A stretch of DNA of 34,864 nt, from positions 1 through 34,864 of the forward strand of contig JAFTBM010000055.1 in the NCBI GenBank assembly GCA_017455205.1, read 5' to 3'. The stretch is from Bacteroidales bacterium. Lineage in GTDB: Bacteria; Bacteroidota; Bacteroidia; Bacteroidales; P3. Shown here piece by piece: positions 25,995 to 34,470 of the stretch (the stretch's first letter is position 1; each line of letters begins with the position of its first letter). The position numbers and the translations under genes are program-made. The notes below the pieces were generated by a model that saw only the letters and a list, made by a program, of their open reading frames with translations, was not told where the DNA came from and searched no databases.

Positions 25995-26018
25995 AATTAG
26001 TTCGCGCACGAAGTAATT
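25995..26018. repeat. 24-bp near-palindrome, copy 2
   Basis: AATTAGTTCGCGCACGAAGT plus AATT; the arms AATTAGTTCG and CGAAGTAATT pair at nine of ten positions. Companion of 25707-25730. Confidence 0.75.
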
Positions 26019-26229
26019 TTTCAACTCCTTTTCTACCCCAGAAATGACCCCTCCAATGGGGATTAAATTGTGAGGGGTTGAAAGATACCGCACTGGAGGA
26101 TGGAGCAGCCACTCGAGGTGGGTGCGACATCGAGGGGGCTGGAGGTCGCCGCTCTGCATTGCAAAACAGGTGTCGGTTAGGACGATGGCAGGTGCAGGAG
26201 GATGTGGTTGATGGTGGTGGAAGATGATT

Positions 26230-26263
26230 TTTGGGAAAATGCCGTTATTTTTGCGTAACTTTG
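26230..26263 (+). promoter_or_regulatory. Bacteroidetes-type promoter of the nuclease gene
   Basis: TTTGG at 26230-26234 and TAACTTTG at 26256-26263, 21 nt apart. The -7 box ends 18 nt before the ATG at 26282, so the leader is very short. Confidence 0.65.
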
Positions 26264-26281
26264 CAGCCAAATTCATCGGTT

Positions 26282-27067
26282 ATGAGACTTGCCAGTCATC
26301 GCTTGTGGAGTCTACCGCTATTGCTGCTGCTGCTTTCGTGCCATCCTCGGGTGGGATGTGGCGAGAGCACGAAGAGGTCGGCCGAAGGCTTCGAGGTGCC
26401 GGCCTACGGCACAGAGGAAGACATTGTGCGGCATATCGGCTATGTGGCCTCCTACAACCACCAGACCCTTTGTCCCAATTGGGTGGCGTGGGAGCTTACC
26501 GCCGAGGAGACCCGCGGCGAGGTGCAGAAAAGCCGCAACTTCAGTCGCGACCCCGATGTGGATTTTCCCAAAGCCTCACGCGAGGATTACGCCAATTCGG
26601 GCTGGGACAAAGGGCACATGGCTCCCCACGCCGATATGAAGTGGAGCCTTCAGGCACTGAAGGAGAGCGACTACTTCACCAATATCTGTCCGCAGGATCA
26701 CGACATGAACAACGGGGCATGGAAAAAGATTGAGAACCTGACGCGCGACATGGCACTGGTCTACGACACGGTGTGGGTCGTATGCGGCCCGATCTACGAC
26801 CGTCAGCCTCCCCTCACCATCGGCGAGGCCGAGGTGCATGTGCCCGACCGCTTTTTCAAGGCGATGGTGGTGCGGTCACGGGGCTGCTACCACGCAGTGG
26901 GTTTCCTCATGGAGAACACACCGCAAAAAGCGAAGCCACGCAGCTACGCCGTCAGCGTAGACAGCGTGGAGGCTGTGATTGGCCGCGACCTATTCCCATC
27001 GCTGGCCGAGGAGGTGGAGGCCGTGGTGGAGTGGAACGTATGGAATCGAAAACCGAATAAGAAATGA
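26282..27067 (+). CDS. DNA/RNA non-specific endonuclease lipoprotein (NucA/EndoG family)
   Basis: A 261-residue beta-beta-alpha-metal nuclease with an N-terminal lipoprotein signal (MRLASHRLWSLPLLLLLLSC). The catalytic motif is WDKGHMAPHADM, where His is the general base (DRGH in most relatives, DKGH here). The metal-binding Asn and following helix appear in NICPQDHDMNNGAWKKIE. Further family marks are VYDTVWVVCGPIYD and VPDRFFKAMV. Such surface or periplasmic nucleases degrade external nucleic acid for nutrition. The ATG at 26282 is chosen over the upstream ATG at 26231 because the signal peptide begins there and the promoter lies between them. Confidence 0.92.
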   Translation: MRLASHRLWSLPLLLLLLSCHPRVGCGESTKRSAEGFEVPAYGTEEDIVRHIGYVASYNHQTLCPNWVAWELTAEETRGEVQKSRNFSRDPDVDFPKASREDYANSGWDKGHMAPHADMKWSLQALKESDYFTNICPQDHDMNNGAWKKIENLTRDMALVYDTVWVVCGPIYDRQPPLTIGEAEVHVPDRFFKAMVVRSRGCYHAVGFLMENTPQKAKPRSYAVSVDSVEAVIGRDLFPSLAEEVEAVVEWNVWNRKPNKK

Positions 27068-27492
27068 GGAAGAGTTGCGTTGCAGCCTGCGTGGTGGCGG
27101 TGCTGCTGGCGTGTGCCTGCAAGCGGCAGGTGCCTCCGCCCGAAGAAGCGGTGGAGCTGACGGTGGCCTTTACCGACACAGTGGCTTTGCCCGTGCAGCC
27201 AGCCAGCGAGGCCACACGGGTGCGCATCGAGGCCCGCCGCAAGGCGAGTCAGGCTGCCGCCAAGCCAGTGGCGAAGCCCAAGCCGGCAGCGGAAGGAAAG
27301 ACCCTCTATGTGGAGACCGAAGGGGCGCAGGGGCGCGTGTGGGGGCACGTAACAATGCAGGGCGACACTGGCAGCGGCACCATCCACGACTGGGACGAGA
27401 ACACACTGGCCGTCAGCGTCGTCCGCCACGGCGACGAACTCTTCGCCGTAGACCAGAATTCGCGTCAGTATGTGTTCAAACTGAGGAAATAA
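27064..27492 (+). CDS. Small hypothetical lipoprotein
   Basis: A 142-residue protein with a lipoprotein signal (MRKSCVAACVVAVLLACAC; lipid Cys near 18-19). A Lys/Ala/Pro-rich tether follows (about 60-78), then a small C-terminal domain of alternating polar strands (TLYVETEGAQGRVWGHV and LAVSVVRHGDELFAVDQNSR). The start overlaps the nuclease stop as ATGA, so the two are co-translated and may act together at the cell surface. No family recognised. Confidence 0.75.
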   Translation: MRKSCVAACVVAVLLACACKRQVPPPEEAVELTVAFTDTVALPVQPASEATRVRIEARRKASQAAAKPVAKPKPAAEGKTLYVETEGAQGRVWGHVTMQGDTGSGTIHDWDENTLAVSVVRHGDELFAVDQNSRQYVFKLRK

Positions 27493-27496
27493 CACT

Positions 27497-28120
27497 ATGG
27501 AAGTAAGATTTGACAGGGAAAAGCATGTATTCCATTTCGATGCCTTCGACGAGATAATGCTGGATATTATCCGTTTCTTCAACGGCACTCCGGTTCATCT
27601 GCTGCCCCCGCCAGAAAGTTTCAGCGGTGCGGGCGTCTATGCACTGTATTATACAGGTGGAAGTTCTTATTACGAATACCTTAGGAAAACCAATCGAGTT
27701 GGATTCGTACAGCCAATATACATAGGTAAGGCGGTACCTTCCGGTTGGAGAAAAGCGCGATCAAAAACACCTGCAAACGAGCTGTACTCGCGTTTATGTG
27801 ACCACTACAGTAGCATAGAACAGGCAAGAAACCTTGATGTCAGAGATTTCAGTTGCCGTTTTATGATATTCGAACACACTACGGTGGACATGATTGGAAT
27901 GGTCGAGGCCGCATTAATCAGGCAGTTCAGTCCCATATGGAACAGCTGTGTCGACGGATTTGGCAACCATGACCCAGGAAGTGGCAGATACGGTCAGGCA
28001 AAGTCGGACTGGGACGTACTCCATCCAGGCAGAAAGTGGGCAGAACGACTCACGGGTAAACCATCTACATTGGCAGATGTAGAAAGAAAAGCCATTTCAT
28101 ATTATGAGACAGTTGAATAG
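27497..28120 (+). CDS. Eco29kI-like type II restriction endonuclease (GIY-YIG)
   Basis: A 207-residue restriction enzyme of the Eco29kI family, which cuts CCGCGG using a GIY-YIG nuclease fold. The motif is spread over GAGVYALYYTG (Y48) and PIYIGKA (Y75). Candidate catalytic residues follow in family order: R99 and H103 in YSRLCDHYSS, E137 in MVEAALIRQF, and N149 in PIWNSCVDGFGNHDPG. The near-invariant C-terminal block SDWDVLHPGRKWAERL supports the assignment. Length matches the family (about 210). It begins 4 nt after the lipoprotein stop and overlaps the methyltransferase start by 17 nt. The local base composition is visibly more AT-rich than its neighbours, suggesting acquisition. Confidence 0.92.
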   Translation: MEVRFDREKHVFHFDAFDEIMLDIIRFFNGTPVHLLPPPESFSGAGVYALYYTGGSSYYEYLRKTNRVGFVQPIYIGKAVPSGWRKARSKTPANELYSRLCDHYSSIEQARNLDVRDFSCRFMIFEHTTVDMIGMVEAALIRQFSPIWNSCVDGFGNHDPGSGRYGQAKSDWDVLHPGRKWAERLTGKPSTLADVERKAISYYETVE

Positions 28121-29234
28121 CATAGAAATATTTTCAGGAGCCGGAGGGTTGGCCAAGGGTCTGGAACTTGCAGGTACAAAGCACCGCGCATTTGTAGAAT
28201 GGAACGCTGACGCTTGCCGTACTCTGCGCGAAAACTATGACAGCAGTCTTGTTTTCGAAGGAGATATACGTAACTTCTCTTTTTCCGATTACAGCGACGT
28301 GGACATTCTTGCAGGCGGGCCACCGTGCCAGCCATTCTCTCTCGGAGGCAAGGCAAAAGGATGCGACGATAAGCGAGATATGTTTCCTGCCGCCATTTCG
28401 GCTATACGAACACTTATGCCGAAAGCTTTTGTGTTCGAAAATGTTAAAGGACTGCTTCGCAAGTCGTTTGCGGAATACTTCGACTTTATCCTGCTCCAGC
28501 TGAAATACCCTGGAGTAGAACTGAAACACGATGACTGGCGCAAAAACGTAATATCGTTGAAAGCCATTGACAAATCCAACAAGTACTCAGGCCTACGATA
28601 TAATGTCACATACAAATTGGTTAATGCTGCGAATTACGGTGTACCTCAGAAAAGAGAACGCGTCATCATGGTTGGATTCCGAAGCGATTTGAACATCGAA
28701 TGGTCATTTCCAAAGTCGTCGCACAGCGAAGATGCCTTGCTATGGGACAAGTTTGTCTCTGGCAACTATTGGAAACGGCATGGCATCAACAATCCTGTCC
28801 AAGCACAGGTATGCGAAGAAATAAAACAAAAACTGGTGGCAAAGTACGGTCTGTTCGCCCCGGAAGAGAAACCCTGGAATACAATAAGAGATGCTTTCGT
28901 GGGTCTAGATGAAAATTACGTTGACGATTCCCTTTGGAATGCAAAACCCTATCCCGGACACACTGGAAGTGCGATTGATGAACCTTCAAAGACAATCAAG
29001 GCAGGCGACCACGGTGTACCGGGTGGTGAGAATATGGTACGTTTTTCCGACGGTACAACAAGATACCTTTCTGTGTCTGAAGCAAAAAGGATACAGACAT
29101 TTCCCGACACATACTCTATATCAGGATCATGGACGGAGGCAATGCGACAAATCGGCAATGCTGTGCCGGTTCTTTTGGCTAGAATTGTAGGAGAATCCGT
29201 ATTGAACGTGCTGGGGAAAACAGCAATGGCATAA
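28104..29234 (+). CDS. DNA (cytosine-5) methyltransferase of the Eco29kI-like system
   Basis: A 376-residue C5 methyltransferase that would protect the host from the adjacent nuclease. Motif I is IEIFSGAGGLAKGLELAG (8-25), motif IV is GGPPCQPFSLGGKAKG with catalytic C75, motif VI is VFENVKGLLRK, motif VIII is PQKRERVIMVGFR, and motif X is QIGNAVPVLLARIVG. All motifs are in order, so the enzyme is probably active. The target-recognition region lies around residues 215-300. The expected target, by homology with Eco29kI, is CCGCGG, not tested here. The ATG at 28104 lies inside the nuclease gene, a coupling that may balance the two activities. No controller gene is seen. Confidence 0.95.
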   Translation: MRQLNSIEIFSGAGGLAKGLELAGTKHRAFVEWNADACRTLRENYDSSLVFEGDIRNFSFSDYSDVDILAGGPPCQPFSLGGKAKGCDDKRDMFPAAISAIRTLMPKAFVFENVKGLLRKSFAEYFDFILLQLKYPGVELKHDDWRKNVISLKAIDKSNKYSGLRYNVTYKLVNAANYGVPQKRERVIMVGFRSDLNIEWSFPKSSHSEDALLWDKFVSGNYWKRHGINNPVQAQVCEEIKQKLVAKYGLFAPEEKPWNTIRDAFVGLDENYVDDSLWNAKPYPGHTGSAIDEPSKTIKAGDHGVPGGENMVRFSDGTTRYLSVSEAKRIQTFPDTYSISGSWTEAMRQIGNAVPVLLARIVGESVLNVLGKTAMA

Positions 29235-29275
29235 CCAACGATAAATATTCGAAAATACAAAAAAATATAATAGCA

Positions 29276-30124
29276 ATGAAAACAACAGCAGAACTTCAGC
29301 AGATTGCGACGCAGGTGCGCCGCGACATTCTCCGTATGACCACCAACGCCAAGAGCGGCCACCCAGGCGGCTCGATGGGCACGGCCGACTGGTTTGTGGC
29401 CATGGAGTGGAACATCATGGACTTCGACCCCAAGGCCTTCACCATGAGCGGCGAGGGCGAGGACATGCTCTTCGTCAGCCAGGGCCACATCACGCCGGTC
29501 ATCTACAGCACCATGGCGCGCCGCGGCTACTTCCCCGTCGAGGAACTGAAGACCTTCCGCAAGTTCGGCACCCGCCTGCAGGGCCACCCCAGCACGGCGC
29601 ACAACCTGCCGGGCATACGCATGGCCAGCGGCTCGCTCGGGCAGGGCATGAGCGTCGGCATCGGCGCCGCCCTCGGCAAGAAGATGACGGGCGACCGTCA
29701 CCTCGTCTACACTATGCACGGCGACGGCGAACTCGAAGAGGGCCAGATCTGGGAGGCCGCCATGTTCGCCGGCGCCAAGAAGGTGGACAACCTCATCGCC
29801 ACCATCGACTACAACAATCAGCAAATCGATGCCACGGTCGACGAGGTGATGACCCTCGGCGACCTGAAAGCCAAATTCGAAGCGTTCCTCTGGAAAGTGG
29901 TGGTTATCGACAACGGCAACGACATGCAGCAGGTGCTCGACGGCATGGCCAAGGCCAAAGCCCTCGCGAGCCAGGGCTCGCCCGTGTGCGTCATCCTGAA
30001 GACCAAGATGGGCTACGGCGTCGACTTTATGCAAGACACCAACAAATACCACGGCGCAGTCCTCTCCGCCGACGACCTGCCCCGCGCCCTTGCCCAGCTG
30101 CCCGAAACCCTCGGCGACTTCTAA
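29276..30124 (+). CDS. Transketolase, N-terminal subunit (thiamine-binding half)
   Basis: A 282-residue protein matching only the N-terminal pyrophosphate-binding half of transketolase, as in split transketolases with separate N and C subunits. Visible sites are SGHPGGSMG near residue 27-35, FVSQGHITPVIYS, GSLGQGMSVGIGAALG, and the thiamine-diphosphate motif GDGELEEGQIWEAAMF ending in IDYNNQQ (GDG-x-NN). The stop is at the natural boundary of an N subunit (LPETLGDF), so it is not a random break. The C-terminal half would normally follow directly; here the next 250 bases are a gene remnant and then pnp on the other strand. Alone it cannot form the usual active site, so a partner must lie elsewhere or the gene is orphaned. 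Confidence 0.9.
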   Translation: MKTTAELQQIATQVRRDILRMTTNAKSGHPGGSMGTADWFVAMEWNIMDFDPKAFTMSGEGEDMLFVSQGHITPVIYSTMARRGYFPVEELKTFRKFGTRLQGHPSTAHNLPGIRMASGSLGQGMSVGIGAALGKKMTGDRHLVYTMHGDGELEEGQIWEAAMFAGAKKVDNLIATIDYNNQQIDATVDEVMTLGDLKAKFEAFLWKVVVIDNGNDMQQVLDGMAKAKALASQGSPVCVILKTKMGYGVDFMQDTNKYHGAVLSADDLPRALAQLPETLGDF

Positions 30125-30394
30125 ACCGACACACTTCCACTTGGCAGATATAGGAACCGTATAGTCAATGATACGCGGAACTCTTTTTACAAAGAGGTTG
30201 TCAAGATAGTAGCCACCTTGCAACCAGATTGGGGTGCCTGCGAGAATGTGAAAGGACTGCGCAGTATGCTTCACGGAAAAGTGGAGGAGAAGATTGTGTC
30301 CGACTTTGAGGCGATAGGCTACTGCATGAATGCAACGACTCTGTGTGCTGCTGATTATTATACTCTGCAAAAACGCGAACAGTCATATCCATAG
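30125..30394 (+). pseudogene. Remnant of an unidentified coding sequence (C-terminal piece)
   Basis: Directly after the transketolase stop, and in the same frame, the plus strand stays open for about 89 codons to a TAG at 30392-30394, without a plausible start. The translation looks like real protein (GRYRNRIVNDTRNSFYKEVV, then VKGLRSMLHGKVEEKIVSDF), with normal amino-acid balance. The base composition resembles the AT-richer restriction-modification block, unlike the GC-rich transketolase and pnp genes. It is most simply the 3' end of a lost, probably acquired gene. No family recognised. Confidence 0.5.
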
Positions 30395-30444
30395 GAAATT
30401 GTTTTGGGAAAGCGGAACTACCATCCCGAACTAATGCTGACTCA

Positions 30445-30490
30445 CAAAAAAATACCGAAGCGAGGCCATAAGGTCTCGCTTCGGAGGTAT
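30445..30490 (-). terminator. Rho-independent terminator of pnp
   Basis: CCGAAGCGAG at 30455-30464 pairs with CTCGCTTCGG at 30475-30484, with three more inner pairs around an ATAA loop, for a 13-bp stem. On the minus strand it is followed by TATTTTTTT. It starts 27 nt after the pnp stop. Confidence 0.9.
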
Positions 30491-30510
30491 TGAAGTATGT
30501 GAGCAGCATA

Positions 30511-32772
30511 TTATCTGCGACGGCCACCGCCGTTGCCGGAGCTGCGGCGGTCGCCTCCGCGGTCGCCACCCTCGCGACGGCCACGGCCACGGTCGCCACC
30601 CTCGCGTCGTCCGCCTTCGCGACGGGCGGGCTTCTCCTCCACATAGCCTTCGGGCTTGGGCAGGAGAGCCTTGCGGCTGAGCTTGATCTTGCCGTTCTTC
30701 TCGTCGAAGGCGATGACCTTCACCCGGAACTCGTCGCCCACATGGATGACACCTTCGAGGGTCTCGGGGTGCCCCCACTCGTATTCGCTGATGTGCATCA
30801 AGCCCTCTTTGCCGGGCAGGAACTCCATGAAGGCGCCGAACTCGACAATCGAGACCACCTTGGCGTCGAAGATATCGCCCACCTCGGGAACGGTGCAGAT
30901 GTCCTTGATCCACTTGATGGCGGCGGCGATGTCGTCCTTGTTGGCCGAAGCCACGTCGACGATGCCGAACTCGCCTTCCTCTTCGATATTGATGATGGTG
31001 TTGGTCTCGGCCTGGATTTTCTGGATGACCTCGCCGCCCTTGCCGATAACGGCACCGATGAAGTCTTTCGGAATCTTGATTTGCTCGATGCGGGGCACGA
31101 AGTCCTTATAGTCGGCACGAGGCTCGGGAATGGTCTCGGCAATCTCGCCGAGGATATGGAGACGGCCTTGACGGGCTTGCTCAAGGGCTTTGGCCAGCAC
31201 GTCGTAGCTGAGGCCATCGACCTTGATGTCCATCTGGCAGGCGGTGATGCCGTCGGCGGTGCCGCAGACTTTGAAGTCCATATCGCCGAGGTGGTCCTCG
31301 TCGCCGAGGATGTCGCTCAGCACGGCCCACTTGTCGCCCTTGCTGATGAGGCCCATGGCGATACCGGCCACGGGCTTGCGCAGCTTGACGCCGGCATCCA
31401 TCAGCGCCATGCAGCCGGCGCAGACGGTGGCCATGGAGCTGGAACCGTTGCTCTCGAGGATATCGCTGACCACGCGGATGGTGTAGGGACACTCCTCCGA
31501 GGTGGGGAGCACCTCCTTGAGGGCGCGCCAGGCCAGGTGGCCGTGACCCACCTCGCGGCGGCTGGTGCTGCCGGAGCGTTTCACCTCGCCAGTGGCGAAA
31601 CCAGGGAAGTTGTAGTGCAGCAAGAAACGGCGTGTACCTTCGATGACTGCACCGTCGATTTTCTGCTCGTCGAGTTTGGTGCCGAGTGTGCAAGTGGAGA
31701 GCGATTGAGTCTCACCACGAGTGAAGATGGCACTTCCGTGAGCCGAAGGCAGGTAGTCGGTCTCGCACCAGATGGGGCGAATCTCGTCGAGCTGACGGCC
31801 GTCGAGACGAGTGCGCTCGTTGAGCACCATGTCGCGCATGGCCTCGCGCTCGGTGTCGTGGTAGTAGCGGTCAATCATGAACTTCACCTCGTCGGTGAGG
31901 GTCTCCTCGGTATAGTTGGCATCGATGAACTCCTGCTTGATGGCGGCGAAGCCGTCCTCGCGCTGGTGCTTGTTGGCGACGCCCTGCTTGCTGAAGTCGT
32001 AGCACTTCTGGTAGACGGCCTGGCGGATGCGCTCGCGCAGCTCCTCGTCGTTCACCTCGTGGCAGTACTCGCGCTTCTCCTGCTTGCCGGTCTCGATGGT
32101 GAGCTCGTTCAGCACGCGGCACTGGATCTTGATGGCCTCGTGGGCAGCCTTGAGGGCGCCCAACATCACGTCCTCGGAGACTTCCTTCATCTCGCCTTCC
32201 ACCATCATGATGTTGTCCTCGGTGGCGGCCACGATGAGGTCGAGGTCGGCACGGTCGATGTCCTGCATGGGGGTGTTGATGACGTAGCGGCCGTCGAGGT
32301 AGCTCACGCGCACCTCGCTGACGGGGCCGTTGAATGGGATGTCGCTCACGGCGAGGGCCGATGCGGCGGCGAGTGCTGCCAGCTGGTCGGGCATGGTATC
32401 GTGGTCGCCGCTGATGAGGGTGATGTTCACCTGAACCTCGGCGTGGAAGTTGTCGGGGAAGAGGGGACGGAGGGCGCGGTCGACCAAGCGGGCGATGAGA
32501 ATCTCATGTTCCGAAGGGCGTGCCTCGCGCTTGAAGAAACCGCCAGGGAAGCGACCCATGGCGGCGTATTTCTCTTGATAGTCAACGGTGAGAGGCATGA
32601 AGTCGACGTTCTCGCCCACCTCCTTCTTCGAGCAGACGGTGGCCAGGAGCATCGTGTTGTTCATGCGCACCACTGCCGATCCGTCGGCCTGTTTGGCCAG
32701 CTTGCCAGTCTCGATTTCAATCATCCGGCCGTCGCCGAGATCGAAACGCTTAGTGATAATGTGTTCGTTCAT
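30511..32772 (-). CDS. pnp: Polynucleotide phosphorylase with RGG-like tail
   Basis: A 753-residue 3'-to-5' exoribonuclease of the RNA degradosome type that releases nucleoside diphosphates. Two RNase PH-like domains (about 1-230 and 315-545) carry [20 protein letters not shown] and, in the catalytic second domain, [13 protein letters not shown] and [18 protein letters not shown] domain follows ([20 protein letters not shown]), then an S1 domain ([20 protein letters not shown] with [10 protein letters not shown]). The C-terminus is an Arg/Gly-rich tail (about residues 715-753, RREGG and DRGRGRR repeats), a disordered RNA-binding extension. Full length. The leader contains a perfect hairpin (32806-32826) that may take part in regulation. 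Confidence 0.97.
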   Translation of the reverse strand: MNEHIITKRFDLGDGRMIEIETGKLAKQADGSAVVRMNNTMLLATVCSKKEVGENVDFMPLTVDYQEKYAAMGRFPGGFFKREARPSEHEILIARLVDRALRPLFPDNFHAEVQVNITLISGDHDTMPDQLAALAAASALAVSDIPFNGPVSEVRVSYLDGRYVINTPMQDIDRADLDLIVAATEDNIMMVEGEMKEVSEDVMLGALKAAHEAIKIQCRVLNELTIETGKQEKREYCHEVNDEELRERIRQAVYQKCYDFSKQGVANKHQREDGFAAIKQEFIDANYTEETLTDEVKFMIDRYYHDTEREAMRDMVLNERTRLDGRQLDEIRPIWCETDYLPSAHGSAIFTRGETQSLSTCTLGTKLDEQKIDGAVIEGTRRFLLHYNFPGFATGEVKRSGSTSRREVGHGHLAWRALKEVLPTSEECPYTIRVVSDILESNGSSSMATVCAGCMALMDAGVKLRKPVAGIAMGLISKGDKWAVLSDILGDEDHLGDMDFKVCGTADGITACQMDIKVDGLSYDVLAKALEQARQGRLHILGEIAETIPEPRADYKDFVPRIEQIKIPKDFIGAVIGKGGEVIQKIQAETNTIINIEEEGEFGIVDVASANKDDIAAAIKWIKDICTVPEVGDIFDAKVVSIVEFGAFMEFLPGKEGLMHISEYEWGHPETLEGVIHVGDEFRVKVIAFDEKNGKIKLSRKALLPKPEGYVEEKPARREGGRREGGDRGRGRREGGDRGGDRRSSGNGGGRRR

Positions 32773-32805
32773 TGTGTTTTTATTGTTTTTATCTATTTAC
32801 CGCAG

Positions 32806-32826
32806 TTGATGGAACCGTTCCATCAA
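32806..32826 (-). promoter_or_regulatory. Perfect hairpin in the pnp leader
   Basis: TTGATGGAA (32806-32814) and TTCCATCAA (32818-32826) are exact reverse complements around a 3-nt loop. It lies 34-54 bases upstream of the pnp ATG, inside the presumed 5' leader. Confidence 0.75.
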
Positions 32827-32897
32827 CCTAATAAAAATGCATATTTCAAATACTTGCCTCCTTTAAGCGGACAATAGTGTCTCGTAAAAGGAATGTG

Positions 32898-32905
32898 CAA
32901 ATTTA
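32898..32905 (-). promoter_or_regulatory. Possible -7 box of pnp
   Basis: TAAATTTG on the minus strand fits TAnnTTTG and would give a leader of about 120 nt. No -33 box fits. Confidence 0.4.
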
Positions 32906-33011
32906 CAATAAATTTCCGACACACGGCGAAATAATTTATCTGCCGTGCAAATTTCTTTTCTATTATTTTCCCCGCTTGCGGTCTGATATCTTGTCAAGAA
33001 GCACATATCAT

Positions 33012-33062
33012 CAACATCCGCTGGCAAGGGATAGGTCAGCGCTCCTCTGCCAACGGATGTTG
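33012..33062 (-). terminator. Long hairpin after the M20 peptidase gene
   Basis: CAACATCCG, one mismatch, then TGGCA (33012-33026) pairs with TGCCA and CGGATGTTG (33048-33062), giving a 15-position stem 13 nt past the M20 stop. No T-run follows, so it may stabilise the 3' end instead of ending transcription. Confidence 0.55.
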
Positions 33063-33074
33063 CACGCTGCGAAA

Positions 33075-34427
33075 CTATTCGGCAAAATACTTGTAGAAGA
33101 GCGGGATAGTCTCAATGCCGCGGAAGAACTGCTCGAGCGGATAATTCTCGTTGGGAGCATGAATATCATCGCTGGCCAAGCCAAAGCCCATCAATATGCT
33201 CTTGATGCCCAATATCTTCTCGAATCCGGCCACGATGGGGATGCTTCCGCCACTACGGGTGGGTATGGGGCGCTGCCCATAGACCTCCTGCATGGCGCGC
33301 TCGGCCGCACGGTAGGCCTTGAGGTCGAGCGGTGCCACATAGGCTGCGCCGCCGTGGCAGGGCTTTACCTTCACGCTGACGCACTCGGGGGCTGCCGCCT
33401 CGAAATATTCCACAAATTGCCGGCTCACCTTCTCATAGTCCTGGTTGGCCACCAGACGCGTGCTTATCTTGGCGTATGCTTTGGAGGGGAGTACCGTCTT
33501 AGATCCCTCTCCGGTGTAGCCGCCCCAGATACCGCACACGTCGAGGCATGGGCGGATGCCTGTGCGTTCCTTGGTGGAGAAGCCTTTTTCACCCTTGAGG
33601 GCGCGGACACCGAGATTCTTCTTGTATTGTTCCTCGTCGAAGGGTGCTTGCGCCATAAGGGTACGCTCCTCGTCGCCGAGCACGAGCACGTCGTCGTAGA
33701 AGCCGGGAATGGTGATATGGCCGTCGGCATCGTGGAGGTCGGCAATCATCTTGCAAAGGATGTTGATGGGGTTGGCCACGGCACCGCCGAAGATGCCGCT
33801 GTGGAGGTCGTGGTTGGCACCAGTTACCTCCACCTCCCAGTAGCAGAGGCCACGGAGGCCGCTGGTGATGCTGGGAACATCGGTGGCTATCATGGAGGTG
33901 TCGCTTACCAATATAACGTCAGCCTTGAGCAAGTCTTTGTGTTCTTCGCAAAAGCCGTAGAGGCTCGGGCTGCCGATTTCCTCCTCTCCCTCAAGCATGA
34001 ACTTGACGTTGCAGGGGAGGTTGCCTGTGCGGACCATCCACTCGAAGGCTTTGGCGTGCATGAAGCTCTGCCCCTTGTCGTCGTCGGCGCCGCGTGCCCA
34101 GATGTGGCCGTCTCTGACCACGGGTTCGAAGGGGGAAGTGCGCCAGAGCTCCAGCGGAGCCACGGGCATAACATCGTAGTGTCCGTAGACCAGCACCGTA
34201 GGCTTTGTCGGGTCGATGATTTTCTCACTATAGACCACGGGGTTGCCGGCTGTAGGCATCACTTCTGCTTTGTCGACACCTGCTTCCAACAGAAGCTCTT
34301 TCCAGCGTTCGGCGCAGAGCACCATGTCGGGCTTGTGTTCCTGTTCGCTGCTGATGGAAGGGATACGGATAAGCGAGAACAGCTCCTCGAGGAATCGGTC
34401 TTTGTTGGCTTCGATGTAGGATTTCAT
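33075..34427 (-). CDS. M20 family metallopeptidase (dipeptidase/CNDP-like)
   Basis: A 450-residue zinc peptidase. The metal and catalytic residues are present: H83 and D85 in VYGHYDVMPV, D115 in RGADDDKGQ, the general base region EGEEEIGSPSL (E149/E150), D in VSDTSMIATD, and a C-terminal His in the last third. The dimerisation insert of the CNDP/dipeptidase type is present between (TGANHDLHSGIFGGAVANP). Such enzymes split short peptides in the cytoplasm. The start at 34427 (MKSYIEANKDRFLEELFSLI) matches the family. The frame is open to 34571, but those residues precede a likely -7 box and have no homology, so they are not included. Confidence 0.95.
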   Translation of the reverse strand: MKSYIEANKDRFLEELFSLIRIPSISSEQEHKPDMVLCAERWKELLLEAGVDKAEVMPTAGNPVVYSEKIIDPTKPTVLVYGHYDVMPVAPLELWRTSPFEPVVRDGHIWARGADDDKGQSFMHAKAFEWMVRTGNLPCNVKFMLEGEEEIGSPSLYGFCEEHKDLLKADVILVSDTSMIATDVPSITSGLRGLCYWEVEVTGANHDLHSGIFGGAVANPINILCKMIADLHDADGHITIPGFYDDVLVLGDEERTLMAQAPFDEEQYKKNLGVRALKGEKGFSTKERTGIRPCLDVCGIWGGYTGEGSKTVLPSKAYAKISTRLVANQDYEKVSRQFVEYFEAAAPECVSVKVKPCHGGAAYVAPLDLKAYRAAERAMQEVYGQRPIPTRSGGSIPIVAGFEKILGIKSILMGFGLASDDIHAPNENYPLEQFFRGIETIPLFYKYFAE

Positions 34428-34462
34428 ATTGATGTATTTTATATTGTAGGCATTAGAGAGTG

Positions 34463-34470
34463 CAAAGTTA
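34463..34470 (-). promoter_or_regulatory. Possible -7 box of the M20 peptidase gene
   Basis: TAACTTTG on the minus strand matches TAnnTTTG, 36 nt ahead of the ATG at 34427. No matching -33 box. Confidence 0.45.

Larger units (their letters stand above)
25468..26281. other. Repeat-rich divergent spacer between frdC and the nuclease gene
   Basis: 814 bases without a credible gene. It contains the frdC promoter, a pair of 24-bp near-palindromes, an 11-bp tandem repeat and the promoter of the nuclease gene. The plus strand is C-rich on the left (25540-25790) and G-rich on the right (25800-25860 and 26050-26230), the same skew reversal seen at 7634-8551. Confidence 0.6.

Noticed and set aside
28949-30370. 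Minus-strand open frame of 473 codons opposite transketolase and the methyltransferase
   Set aside because: Antisense shadow of GC-rich coding sequence; His/Val/Ala-rich and spanning two real genes.
30530-30640. Repeat-like G/C-rich block at the pnp 3' end
   Set aside because: It encodes the Arg/Gly-rich tail in frame; codon-level repetition explains it.
30490-32877. Long plus-strand open frame of 795 codons opposite pnp
   Set aside because: It is the mirror of the high-GC pnp gene, with an Ala/Val/Leu/Asp/His-rich translation and no domain.
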